Positions 1 to 6,907 of a stretch of DNA of 11,650 nucleotides are shown piece by piece; the first letter of the stretch is position 1; each line of letters starts with the position of its first letter. Made by a program: the position numbers and the translations under genes. Source of the stretch: Sneathiella sp. (GTDB lineage Bacteria > Pseudomonadota > Alphaproteobacteria > Sneathiellales > Sneathiellaceae); assembly GCA_002732675.1 (NCBI GenBank), contig NVRR01000073.1:1-11650 (forward strand), given 5' to 3'. The notes under the pieces are model-generated. The model was given only the letters and a program-made list of their open reading frames with translations. It did not search any database and was not told the DNA's origin.

Positions 1-126
1 CGCTTCGCGCTCCGTCCTGCCGCGCTGGACAAGGGTCGTTATGAAAGGTTCGCCGCCTTTATGAAAGCACAAGGATTAATCGACACAATCCCGCCATTGC
101 AGAGCTATGCTATTGCCATCGATTAA
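1..126 (+). CDS. ABC transporter substrate-binding protein, C-terminal end (partial)
   Basis: Frame 1 is open from the window edge to a TAA at 124-126 and gives 41 residues, so the start lies outside the window. The tail reads like the end of NMT1/ThiY/SsuA-type periplasmic solute-binding proteins: an aromatic-basic helix (RYERFAAFMKAQGLI) followed by a short proline-containing strand (IPPLQSYAIAID). If so, the full protein would be an exported lipoprotein or periplasmic protein that delivers a small organic nutrient, such as a pyrimidine or sulfonate, to an inner-membrane permease. The substrate cannot be judged from this fragment. The family assignment is pattern recognition from a short tail and could be wrong. 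The reading frame itself is credible because it ends just before a strong hairpin. Confidence 0.55.
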   Translation, partial: RFALRPAALDKGRYERFAAFMKAQGLIDTIPPLQSYAIAID

Positions 127-140
127 TATCCCAACCGCTA

Positions 141-170
141 TTGAACGTCCCGATTACTCGGGGCGTTCAA
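141..170. terminator. Hairpin between convergent genes, probable terminator
   Basis: A 13-base-pair stem with one G-U wobble encloses a 4-base loop: TTGAACGTCCCGA, then TTAC, then TCGGGGCGTTCAA. It begins 14 bases after the stop of the upstream plus-strand gene, where terminators usually sit. On the plus strand it is followed only by TTTCGG, and on the minus strand by TAGCGG, so the U-tract is short. The structure also covers the last codons of the convergent cold-shock gene, whose TAA stop (154-156) falls at the stem-loop junction. It probably serves the plus-strand gene and may act for both. Confidence 0.6.
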
Positions 171-720
171 TTTCGGCAACCTGGGGTCCCTTGTCGCTAT
201 CACCTATACGGACGTTTAGCCGCTGTCCCGCCTGAATTGGCAGTGCTCCTTCGCGCCGGAGCGTTTCCATATGTACGAAGATATCCGGGGTTCCGTCGCC
301 GCGGGTTAGAAAACCGTATCCCTTGACGGGATCAAACCATTTCACTTCCACATCGACAAAATCACCCTGTGCCTGGATGGCCGGATGGTTCGTGACATTA
401 CTTTCCGGGACGGCACGCGGTTCAAACGGAACCGCTGTCGAGGTATCGATATCAAGTATCTTAATTGCCTGAAGTCCTTTGGAACGGCGCACTACTTCAC
501 AGCTGACGCTGACACCTTCCGCTACATACTCATGGCCTGCTTCACGTAAACAAGACAAGTGAAGAAAAATATCCCCCGGCTCATCATTGGGGGTTAAAAA
601 ACCAAAACCTTTTGCCGTGTTGAACCATTTGACCCTTCCTGTCAGCTCAAAGGATTCTTCACGCGGCTCCGGTGTTGTTACTTCCTGTTTACTTCGCAGC
701 TGTTCAATTTTAGCTGTCAT
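154..720 (-). CDS. Cold-shock protein with two cold-shock domains
   Basis: This 188-residue cytoplasmic protein has two tandem cold-shock domains, OB-folds that bind single-stranded RNA or DNA. The first spans about residues 24-92, with KWFN at 31-34, RNP1-type KGFGF at 37-41 and RNP2-type DIFLH at 50-54. The second spans about 122-187, with KWFD at 127-130, KGYGF at 133-137 and DIFVH at 146-150. A polar linker of about 30 residues separates them, and a charged N-terminus of about 23 residues precedes them. Bacterial CspA proteins are about 70 residues with one domain. The double form is known in alphaproteobacteria, for example Caulobacter CspC and CspD, which are linked to stationary phase more than to cold. 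The ATG is preceded by GGGAG at a good distance. The gene is monocistronic here and convergent with the upstream transporter gene. The likely role is RNA chaperone or antiterminator; the inducing condition is not visible. Confidence 0.93.
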   Translation of the reverse strand: MTAKIEQLRSKQEVTTPEPREESFELTGRVKWFNTAKGFGFLTPNDEPGDIFLHLSCLREAGHEYVAEGVSVSCEVVRRSKGLQAIKILDIDTSTAVPFEPRAVPESNVTNHPAIQAQGDFVDVEVKWFDPVKGYGFLTRGDGTPDIFVHMETLRREGALPIQAGQRLNVRIGDSDKGPQVAEIERPE

Positions 721-751
721 CTGTTACTCCCACTCTTGCGAGACCCGCGTA

Positions 752-793
752 ATTTTAATCTCGCTGAAAGATCAGTTTAACATAATATTAAAC
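752..793 (-). promoter_or_regulatory. Promoter with CtrA-like box for the cold-shock gene
   Basis: On the minus strand, two TTAA half-sites 7 bases apart lie inside the dyad GTTTAA-N7-TTAAAC (793 to 775), matching the alphaproteobacterial CtrA pattern TTAA-N7-TTAA(C). The downstream half-site TTAAAC (780-775) can double as a -35 element. Exactly 17 bases later comes TAAAAT (757-752), five of six matches to the -10 consensus. This is the known layout of CtrA-activated promoters. Transcription would start near 745, giving a leader of about 25 bases before the ATG at 720. A second possible promoter, TTGAAT (803-798) with TAAACT (779-774) and an 18-base spacer, would place the same box between its elements and imply repression. 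Confidence 0.5.
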
Positions 794-904
794 ATAAATT
801 CAATATCTGCGTTTTTCATACAATAGTCTATGCAGGTTACTTCCCTTTGATTGCGTGCCGCCCGCCACTGTCGCCCTATGACTGTGCCCCATAGTTTCAA
901 TCTG

Positions 905-923
905 TGACTATCTATGATGGTCA
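905..923. promoter_or_regulatory. 19-base dyad upstream of mnhE, possible operator
   Basis: TGACTATC-TAT-GATGGTCA is a near-perfect inverted repeat, with 7 of 8 arm positions complementary and the eighth a G-U pair if transcribed. It lies about 145 bases before the mnhE start and upstream of the weak promoter candidate. Its size and symmetry suit a dimeric regulator, but I recognise no family consensus. Confidence 0.25.
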
Positions 924-1067
924 GGGCATCGAGATAACCATTTGCCGTATACTTTCCCTAAAAACGAGCTGTAATGCCTCTTGCGGCAAGCCGGGTCCCG
1001 TGGCATAAACGTAAAAAATGCGGCATAGAACTGCATCAGGGCAAGATTATCTGGGAGTGCTACGGGA

Positions 1068-1544
1068 TTGTTAAGAGCAGTTAGTCTATTTCTTGTGCTA
1101 ATGGCGGTTTGGCTCTTGCTGTCGGGCCATTATACGCCCCTCCTCATCGGTTTTGGTATTGCCTCCTGCTTGCTGTCGGCACTGATTGCCTGGCGAATGG
1201 CTGTTGTCGATCATGAAGGACATCCTGTTCACCTTGGCCCAAAAATCATCGTCTATTGGGGCTGGCTGTTGGTCGAAATTTTCAAGGCAAATCTGGATGT
1301 GGCAAAATGCGTCATCTTCCCCGCCAAATATCTGCGCCCGGTGATGTTCACGACGAAAGTGAGCCAGAAATCTGATCTTGGTAAAGTCATCTACGCCAAT
1401 TCCATTACCCTGACACCCGGAACGGTAACAGTCGATCTCGATAACGATACAGTCATGGTTCATGCTCTCACAGAAGCCTCCGCCGACGGAATTAAAAATG
1501 GCGAAATGGACCGCAGAGTGACAGCCGTCATGGGGGAGACATGA
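1068..1544 (+). CDS. mnhE: Cation/H+ antiporter subunit E (MnhE/MrpE)
   Basis: First gene of the antiporter operon, encoding a 158-residue subunit of the usual MrpE length. Hydrophobic segments lie at about residues 4-20, 24-43 and 60-78. The soluble C-terminal part carries the family's NSITLTPGTVTVDL motif at 111-124. In Mrp complexes MrpE is a small membrane subunit needed for assembly and activity, not an ion channel itself. The start is a TTG. It is supported by GGGAG at 1053-1057 and by an N-terminus (MLRAVSLFLVLMAVWLLLSG) that matches family expectation. The gene overlaps mnhF by four bases (ATGA), so the two are translationally coupled. Operons that begin with mnhE rather than mnhA are of the non-canonical Mrp type. 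Confidence 0.93.
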   Translation: MLRAVSLFLVLMAVWLLLSGHYTPLLIGFGIASCLLSALIAWRMAVVDHEGHPVHLGPKIIVYWGWLLVEIFKANLDVAKCVIFPAKYLRPVMFTTKVSQKSDLGKVIYANSITLTPGTVTVDLDNDTVMVHALTEASADGIKNGEMDRRVTAVMGET

Positions 1545-1831
1545 TAATATATGCCATCACGGCAATTGCCATCATGGTCAGTATCGCGCTGGCTTTGGGA
1601 CGGGCAATTCTCGGCCCCACATCATATGATCGTATTCTGGCGGCAAATGCCATTGGCACAAAAACCGTTTTGCTGATCGGCGTTTTGGGATTCGTCTCAG
1701 GGCGACCCGACTTTCTCGATCTGGCGCTGGTTTATTCTTTGATGAATTTTATCGGGACTCTGGCCGTTCTCAAATATTTCAAATTTGGAACCTTGCGCGG
1801 TCGCCTCTCTGATTCCGGGAAGGGACAATGA
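1541..1831 (+). CDS. mnhF: Cation/H+ antiporter subunit F (MnhF/MrpF)
   Basis: A 96-residue integral membrane protein with three hydrophobic helices (about 3-22, 36-53 and 58-80), the normal MrpF topology and size. Family-typical stretches are RAILGPTSYDRILAANAIG at 21-39, including the acidic residue D30, and FLDLALVYSLMNFIGTLAVL at 58-77. MrpF packs with MrpG and MrpE in the Mrp membrane complex, and acidic residues in its first loop have been implicated in Na+/H+ exchange in the family. Its ATG overlaps the mnhE stop, and its own stop overlaps the mnhG start, each by four bases. No anomalies are seen. Confidence 0.93.
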   Translation: MIIYAITAIAIMVSIALALGRAILGPTSYDRILAANAIGTKTVLLIGVLGFVSGRPDFLDLALVYSLMNFIGTLAVLKYFKFGTLRGRLSDSGKGQ

Positions 1832-2184
1832 TCGATCTAATTCTGGACACGACGACATGGGCCCTGTTGATCGCCGGGGGATTGTTGCTGCTGATCACCG
1901 GGCTTGGCCTGCTGCGGCTTCCGGACTTGTATACCCGTATACATGCGGGCGGCATGGCGGATACTCTGGCGACTTTCCTGATTTTTGTCGGACTGGCCCT
2001 GCAAAGCGACGATATCTTCGTCACCATCAAGCTACTGATGGTAATTGTATTCGTTTTCTTCACCAGCCCAACCGCTTCGTATGCATTGGCCCATGGCAGC
2101 TATGTTGCCGGGTTGAAACCGCAGCTGGATGGATTTGGACCGCCGGATGCGCATGCGGATGATGAAAAAAAAGACGCACCGTAG
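1828..2184 (+). CDS. mnhG: Cation/H+ antiporter subunit G (MnhG/MrpG)
   Basis: A 118-residue subunit with three predicted membrane helices at about 10-30, 43-60 and 64-80. Family-typical motifs are GLLRLPDLYTRIHA at 27-40 and TSPTASYALAHG at 79-90. MrpG is a small subunit required for the assembled antiporter. The C-terminal tail of about 20 residues is soluble and charged (ADDEKKDAP). The start ATG overlaps the mnhF stop by four bases. A 45-base gap follows, the only real break in this otherwise tightly packed operon, before the fusion gene. Confidence 0.93.
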   Translation: MIDLILDTTTWALLIAGGLLLLITGLGLLRLPDLYTRIHAGGMADTLATFLIFVGLALQSDDIFVTIKLLMVIVFVFFTSPTASYALAHGSYVAGLKPQLDGFGPPDAHADDEKKDAP

Positions 2185-2229
2185 AGTAAACTGGGGGATA
2201 GGGTTATAGGTGAATTCGTCGACATTTTT

Positions 2230-3246
2230 TTGATGCTCCTCCTGATCGCAGGGGCGCTAACCGTGCTGACCGTGCGCAATCTTTTTGTGGCAACCATGAT
2301 GCTTGGGATCGTTAGTTTCCTCATGGCGCTCATCTTTGTCAGTCTGGATGCTGTCGATGTTGCCTTTACGGAAGCCGCCGTCGGCGCTGGCATCAGTACT
2401 GTGCTCTATATTGGCACTCTCGCCCTTGTTGGTGCTCAGGAAAAACCCGGGATAAAATTCGCGGCAGGCCCCTTGGTAACCTGCCTTGCTGTCGGAGCCG
2501 TGCTTTTCTACGCAACCAATCAGATGCCGCCATACGGCAATGCCGATAATCCCATCCATACCCATGTCGCCCCGCGCTACATTGACGTCAGTCCGATCGA
2601 AATCGGCGTTCCCAACATGGTCACCTCTGTTCTGTCCAGCTACCGTGGATATGATACCTTCGGCGAAACCACGGTTGTTTTTACAGCGGCGATTGGCGTG
2701 CTTCTTATCTTGAGCCAGCTGCGACGACGAAAAGAAGACGAAGATGAAGACGCGGAAAAACCTGCCCGAAAAGGGCTTCGCGTCAGTTTGACCGGGCTTG
2801 GTAGTCAGCATGATCTGGTCCCACATGTGGTGGCCAAGCTATTGATTCCGTTTATATTCGTTTTCGCCCTCTATGTGCAGTTTCATGGTGACTATGGTCC
2901 AGGTGGCGGATTTCAGGCCGGCGTGATTTTTGCGGCGGGCTTTATTCTCTATGCTCTGATTTTTGGCCTGCAATATACCCAGAAGGTCCTGAGTTCGACT
3001 GTTGTTCTGTATTTACTGGCCGCGGGTGTCCTGCTTTACGGCGGTGTTGGCATCGCCGGTATATTACTTGGCGGCAATTTTCTGGATTATAATGTACTTT
3101 CAGAAAACGCAGTAAGTGGCCAACACCTGGGAATCTTATTGATCGAGTTTGGCGTCGGTACCACTGTGGCTGCGGCCATGCTGGCAATCTTTTATGCCTT
3201 CGCAGGCCGGGCGGAGCCTGTTACCAAAATGCCAGATCAGGAATAG
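2230..3246 (+). CDS. MbhD-MbhE-MnhB fusion subunit (DUF4040 + MrpB domain)
   Basis: About 338 residues combine three units. Residues 1-70 form a DUF4040/MbhD domain with DVAFTEAAVGAGISTVL at 43-59 (D43, E48). Residues 80-165 are MbhE-like, with SYRGYDTFGETTV at 137-149. A highly charged linker (165-183) leads to an MnhB domain at about 195-328 carrying HGDYGPGGGFQAG at 219-231, the family's glycine-rich signature. In canonical Mrp the first two units are the C-terminus of MrpA and the last is the separate subunit MrpB. The conserved acidic residues of the MbhD part belong to the proposed ion path. The start is uncertain. I use TTG at 2230, and ATG at 2233 is equivalent. However, homology-like residues (GEFVDIFL) continue upstream to an ATA at 2206, which sits behind GGGGGA with good spacing. 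An in-frame stop at 2182 bounds the frame. Confidence 0.88.
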   Translation: MMLLLIAGALTVLTVRNLFVATMMLGIVSFLMALIFVSLDAVDVAFTEAAVGAGISTVLYIGTLALVGAQEKPGIKFAAGPLVTCLAVGAVLFYATNQMPPYGNADNPIHTHVAPRYIDVSPIEIGVPNMVTSVLSSYRGYDTFGETTVVFTAAIGVLLILSQLRRRKEDEDEDAEKPARKGLRVSLTGLGSQHDLVPHVVAKLLIPFIFVFALYVQFHGDYGPGGGFQAGVIFAAGFILYALIFGLQYTQKVLSSTVVLYLLAAGVLLYGGVGIAGILLGGNFLDYNVLSENAVSGQHLGILLIEFGVGTTVAAAMLAIFYAFAGRAEPVTKMPDQE

Positions 3247-3249
3247 TAT

Positions 3250-3615
3250 ATGTTTTTTGATCAGTTCAATTACTGGATTTTTATCGTGCTCCTAATGATC
3301 GGGCTTTATACGGTCATGAGCCGCACCAATCTGGTCAAAAAGATGATCGGGCTTTCGATGTTCCAGACGTCGGTTTTCCTGTTTTATATCAGTATGGGGA
3401 AAATTACCGGCGGCACCGCACCGATTGTCGTTGAAACCGCCATCGGCGCGCCAGAGACTGTTTATTCCAATCCGCTCCCGCATGTTCTGATCCTGACGGC
3501 CATCGTTGTCGGTGTGGCAACGACGGCCCTTGGCCTGTCACTGGTTGTCCGTATTAACGAGACGTTCGGCACCATCAATGAAGACGAAATCCTCGAAATG
3601 GAGGATGACACTTAG
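3250..3615 (+). CDS. mnhC: Cation/H+ antiporter subunit C (MnhC/MrpC)
   Basis: A 121-residue NuoK-like subunit with three hydrophobic helices at about 8-24, 33-49 and 76-101. Family marks are the lysine pair at 30-31, GLSMFQTSVFLF at 34-45 and NPLPHVLILTAIVVG at 74-88. MrpC is homologous to the complex I subunit NuoK and bridges the MrpA-side domains and the MrpD channel in known structures. The C-terminus is acidic (EDEILEMEDDT). The gene follows the fusion gene by 3 bases and ends 1 base before the first mnhD, so translation is probably coupled. Confidence 0.93.
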   Translation: MFFDQFNYWIFIVLLMIGLYTVMSRTNLVKKMIGLSMFQTSVFLFYISMGKITGGTAPIVVETAIGAPETVYSNPLPHVLILTAIVVGVATTALGLSLVVRINETFGTINEDEILEMEDDT

Positions 3616-3616
3616 T

Positions 3617-5113
3617 ATGTCTGTATTTGGTTTTCATTTTGCAGCCCTAGTGGTTGTCTTGCCGCTGATATCGGCGGCTTTCTCTGCACTGCTCCGCGGT
3701 AAAAACCTACCTTGGGCCCTGACGACTATTGTTAGCGCCCTCTCCTTCTATATGAGCATTCAACTGCTGATCGAAGTCTCTGCGAACGGACCCCTTTCCT
3801 ATGAAATGGGGAGCTGGGCTCCGCCTTGGGGGATCGAATATCTGGTGGATCCGCTCAGCGGCTTTATGCTGATGATCATCAGTGGAGTCAGCACGGGCGT
3901 CCTTCTGTTCGCACGCGAAAGCATCGCAAAAGAGGTTCCGGAAAAGCAGCTGGGGATGTTTTTCTCCGCATATTTGCTCGCCCTGGCCGGCATGCTTGGT
4001 ATCTGTATTACGGGAGATGCTTTTAACATCTTCGTTTTCCTGGAGATCATGTCGCTTTCCTCCTATGTGCTGATTGCCATGGGTGCCGGTAATGATCGCA
4101 GAGCGTTGACGGCGGCCTTCCAGTATCTGATTATCGGTTCCGTCGGCGCCACATTTTTCCTGATCGGCGTCGGCCTGCTCTACATGATGACCGGTACTCT
4201 CAATATAGCCGATCTCGCTTCACGTTTTTCCGAGATTGAAGACACCCGTCCCGTGCGCGCCGCTGTCGGCTTCCTGATTGTTGGTATTGGCATTAAACTC
4301 GCCCTCTTCCCGTTTCATATCTGGATGCCCAATGCCTATACTTACGCGCCAAGCATTGTTACGGCGTTTTTTGCCGGAACGGCGACCAAGGTTTCGGTCT
4401 ATCTGTTTATCCGTTTTATCTTCACCATCTTCGGCATCGATTTCAGCTTCGGTGTCATACAGCTGACAGATATCCTGATGCCGCTGGCGGTGCTGGGCTT
4501 CCTGTCGATGTCAGCGGTCGCCATTTTCCAAAAAAACCTGAAACGCATGCTCGCCTATTCCAGTGTGGCGCAGCTTGGTTATATAGTCCTTGGTATTGCA
4601 CTGGCGAACGAGACAGGGCTGACGGCCTCCATCGTTCATATCTTCAACCATGCCATTGTCAAAACCGGAATGTTCCTCTCTGTCGGGTGCATGTTCTACG
4701 TCATCGGATCACCATATTTGAAGGATTTGAACGGGATCGGACAGCGAATGCCGATTACCACCTTTGGTTTTGTTCTGGGCGGGATCGGCCTGATCGGGGT
4801 ACCACTGACACCCGGTTTTATTAGCAAATGGTATCTTATTTTGGCAGCGCTGGAGCGTGGAACCTATGTCAGTTATGCGCTTGTGGTCGCCATAGTATTT
4901 TCCAGCCTGCTGGCCGTTATCTATATCTGGCGCGTTGTTGAGGTTGCCTATTTCCGCGAGCCACCAGAGGGGAGTACAAAAACAGAGGCACCCCTTTCGA
5001 TGCTAATCCCGACCTGGATTTTCATCCTCGGCAGTTTCTATTTCGGCATTGAAACATCCATCAATGTCGGTTTCGCAAAGGCCGCAGCAGCCTTCCTCTA
5101 TGGGGGACAATGA
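3617..5113 (+). CDS. mnhD: MnhD-like antiporter subunit, copy 1
   Basis: A 498-residue polytopic protein of the NuoL/M/N antiporter fold with about 14 membrane helices, the normal MrpD length. Residues expected for ion translocation are present: E143 in the helix FLEIMSLSSY, K227 before the FPFHIWMP signature (H234, P238), K258 in the broken-helix partner, H341, H345 and K349 in helix 11, and K404 in GFISKWYL. It should conduct protons or sodium across the inner membrane as part of the complex. The frame stays open upstream, but ATG 3617 is preferred. It follows the mnhC stop by one base, has GGAGG at 3600-3604, and gives a standard N-terminus; longer forms would overlap mnhC and add non-family sequence. 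Of the three copies this one looks most like ordinary MrpD. Confidence 0.92.
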   Translation: MSVFGFHFAALVVVLPLISAAFSALLRGKNLPWALTTIVSALSFYMSIQLLIEVSANGPLSYEMGSWAPPWGIEYLVDPLSGFMLMIISGVSTGVLLFARESIAKEVPEKQLGMFFSAYLLALAGMLGICITGDAFNIFVFLEIMSLSSYVLIAMGAGNDRRALTAAFQYLIIGSVGATFFLIGVGLLYMMTGTLNIADLASRFSEIEDTRPVRAAVGFLIVGIGIKLALFPFHIWMPNAYTYAPSIVTAFFAGTATKVSVYLFIRFIFTIFGIDFSFGVIQLTDILMPLAVLGFLSMSAVAIFQKNLKRMLAYSSVAQLGYIVLGIALANETGLTASIVHIFNHAIVKTGMFLSVGCMFYVIGSPYLKDLNGIGQRMPITTFGFVLGGIGLIGVPLTPGFISKWYLILAALERGTYVSYALVVAIVFSSLLAVIYIWRVVEVAYFREPPEGSTKTEAPLSMLIPTWIFILGSFYFGIETSINVGFAKAAAAFLYGGQ

Positions 5114-5114
5114 G

Positions 5115-6623
5115 ATGATATTTTCCCTTGAAACCCATGTGGTACTCGCCCTTCTCATTCCGCTGATTGGTGCTTTAGGCATTGCGCTCGCCCACTCAGT
5201 TCCGAATATCCGTGAGAGCATTACATTGGTGACCGCCGTTATTCTCTGCGCCAATGTCTTTAGCATTCTTCCCTCAATCCTGGCGGGGATCGAGCCCAGC
5301 GTCCTGCTTGTGCAGATCCTTCCCGAGATTGCCCTGAGCTTGAAGGTTGAACCGCTCGGTATGACTTTTGCCTGCGTGGCCTCGACCCTCTGGATCATCA
5401 ATTCCATTTATTCCATCGGTTATATGCGCGGGAATAAGGAAGCCAAGCAGACCCGCTTCTATATCTTCTTTGCCATTGCCATTGCCGCAACAATGGGTGT
5501 GGCTTTCTCCGGTAACCTGTTGACCCTTTTCGTGTTTTACGAAGCCCTTACTCTCTCGACCTATCCCCTGGTCACCCATAAGGGGAATGAGGATGCACGT
5601 AAAGGCGGGCGGATTTACCTTGGTATCCTGATAGGCACCTCCATCGGACTGTTGCTCCCCGCCATTATCTGGGTCTGGAGCCTGACGGGGACGGTTGATT
5701 TCGTCAAAGGCGGCATCCTGTCGGGCCATGCCAGCGCCGTGGTCACCGGTATTCTGCTGTTCCTGTTCATGTATGGTATCGGCAAGGCGGCATTAATGCC
5801 GATCCATCGCTGGCTTCCCGCCGCAATGGTCGCGCCGACACCGGTGAGCGCCCTGCTGCATGCCGTGGCCGTCGTCAAGGCCGGTGTCTTTTCGGTGTTG
5901 AAGGTCGTGGTCTATATCTTCGGTATAGATTTCCTCACGGAGACCGGCGCCGCGGAATGGCTGATGTATGTGGCCGCCTATACCCTGGTTGCCGCTTCGG
6001 TAGTGGCGCTGACCAAGGATAATCTCAAAGCCCGCCTCGCCTATTCGACCATCAGCCAGCTTGCCTATGTGGTGCTGGCGGCATCTATGGCGACTTCTTT
6101 GTCAATTACCGGCGGCGCATTACAGATCGTCATGCACGCCTTTGGCAAGATCACGCTGTTCTTTTGTGCAGGGGCGATCTATACCGCTGTCCACAAGACC
6201 GAAATCAGTGATATGCGAGGCCTGGGGCGGCAGATGCCCTTCACCTTTATCGCCTTCCTGATCGGAGCCCTAAGCATTATCGGCTTGCCGCCGCTTGGCG
6301 GGAGCTGGAGCAAATTTTACATGATGATCGCCGCGGCGGAGATTGATCAGCTCTGGATCATGGGCGTATTGCTGATCAGCTCGCTTTTAAATGTCGCCTA
6401 TCTGCTTCCCATCGTTGCGCGCGGATTTTTCTACCCGCCGCTTGGACAGACCGACCCGCCTGTTGCCGTTGGGTATGAAAAATCTGACTTTTCCTGGAAG
6501 GATATCAAAGAGGCGCCGTTTTTCTGCGTGTTGCCACCTGTTTTGACGGCGTTTCTTTGCATTGTTCTCTTTTTCCTCGCGGATCCGATCGTTAGAATGA
6601 TCGAACCCATCGTGACACCATAG
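5115..6623 (+). CDS. mnhD: MnhD-like antiporter subunit, copy 2
   Basis: A 502-residue polytopic antiporter-fold subunit, clearly divergent from copy 1. Key residues are kept: E143 in LFVFYEALTLSTY, K224 before MPIHRWLP (H231), K255 in AVVKAGVF, H341 and K345 in helix 11, and K400 in PPLGGSWSKFYM. The sequence after the HRWLP motif (AMVAPTPVSALLHA) resembles NuoL and MrpA more than MrpD, so this copy may take the place of MrpA's N-terminal channel. I infer that from motif style only. ATG 5115 lies one base after the previous stop behind GGGGGA (5102-5107) with 7-base spacing; an upstream in-frame start would overlap copy 1. The C-terminus ends on a hydrophobic helix near 472-492. Confidence 0.92.
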   Translation: MIFSLETHVVLALLIPLIGALGIALAHSVPNIRESITLVTAVILCANVFSILPSILAGIEPSVLLVQILPEIALSLKVEPLGMTFACVASTLWIINSIYSIGYMRGNKEAKQTRFYIFFAIAIAATMGVAFSGNLLTLFVFYEALTLSTYPLVTHKGNEDARKGGRIYLGILIGTSIGLLLPAIIWVWSLTGTVDFVKGGILSGHASAVVTGILLFLFMYGIGKAALMPIHRWLPAAMVAPTPVSALLHAVAVVKAGVFSVLKVVVYIFGIDFLTETGAAEWLMYVAAYTLVAASVVALTKDNLKARLAYSTISQLAYVVLAASMATSLSITGGALQIVMHAFGKITLFFCAGAIYTAVHKTEISDMRGLGRQMPFTFIAFLIGALSIIGLPPLGGSWSKFYMMIAAAEIDQLWIMGVLLISSLLNVAYLLPIVARGFFYPPLGQTDPPVAVGYEKSDFSWKDIKEAPFFCVLPPVLTAFLCIVLFFLADPIVRMIEPIVTP

Positions 6624-6634
6624 GGACGGAAATC

Positions 6635-6907
6635 ATGCCAAAACCTGATGATGAAAAAAAGTACTGGCTGGATGACCCGAAGAACCATGACAAGATCTTC
6701 TACGGGGTCTTGGTCATTTGTACGCTGATTGCCATTCCAGATGTCCTGTCTTTGCTGAACATTCTCTATCACAAGCATATTGAATTCGAGATGGAGAATA
6801 TTTTCGAATTTTACTCCCTCTATGGTCTGGTGTGCTACGTCGGCCTCGTCTTGATCGCCAAACAGCTGAGGAAAGTCCTGATGCGCGACGAGGACTATTA
6901 TGATTGA
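6635..6907 (+). CDS. Unrecognised 90-residue two-helix membrane protein in the antiporter operon
   Basis: I do not recognise a characterised family. The protein has a charged N-terminus of about 20 residues (PKPDDEKKYWLDDPKNHDK), a membrane helix at about 21-41, an acidic and aromatic loop (EFEMENIFEFYS), a second helix at about 60-78 and a charged tail ending MRDEDYYD. Both termini would lie on the same side, likely cytoplasmic. It begins 11 bases after mnhD copy 2 behind a purine-rich stretch (GGGACGGA). Its last eight bases overlap the ATG of copy 3, so it is made in step with the channel subunits. I infer an accessory or assembly subunit that sits at an interface between MnhD-like units. 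It does not look like MrpE, F, G or C. Confidence 0.8.
   Translation: MPKPDDEKKYWLDDPKNHDKIFYGVLVICTLIAIPDVLSLLNILYHKHIEFEMENIFEFYSLYGLVCYVGLVLIAKQLRKVLMRDEDYYD

Larger units (their letters stand above)
727..1067. other. Intergenic region between csp and the antiporter operon
   Basis: About 340 bases lie between two divergent genes. The csp-proximal part is AT-rich and holds its promoter. The remainder shows no convincing gene on either strand. Visible elements are CTATG-N9-CATAG (876-894), a 19-base dyad at 905-923 and the palindrome CTTGCGGCAAG (980-990). The best, weak, promoter candidate for the antiporter operon is TTGCGG (981-986), 17 bases, CATAAA (1004-1009), which would give a leader of about 50 bases. 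I see no recognisable riboswitch. Confidence 0.4.

Noticed and set aside
141..326. Plus-strand 61-residue open frame opposite the cold-shock gene.
   Set aside because: Antisense to a clear double cold-shock-domain gene and starts within the hairpin; no ribosome site or recognisable content.
1098..1463. Long minus-strand open frame inside mnhE, and similar ones inside the other antiporter genes (for example 2257-2826, 5274-5729, 6431-6988, 7359-7796).
   Set aside because: They lie opposite well-supported membrane-protein genes, lack ribosome sites and family features, and have the odd composition of antisense frames.
3506..3616. Upstream extension of mnhD copy 1 by 37 residues.
   Set aside because: It would overlap mnhC out of frame and adds arginine- and serine-rich sequence unlike the family. 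ATG 3617 directly after the mnhC stop is better.
5049..5114. Upstream extension of mnhD copy 2.
   Set aside because: It overlaps the end of copy 1, while ATG 5115 has a strong GGGGGA site and gives a normal N-terminus.
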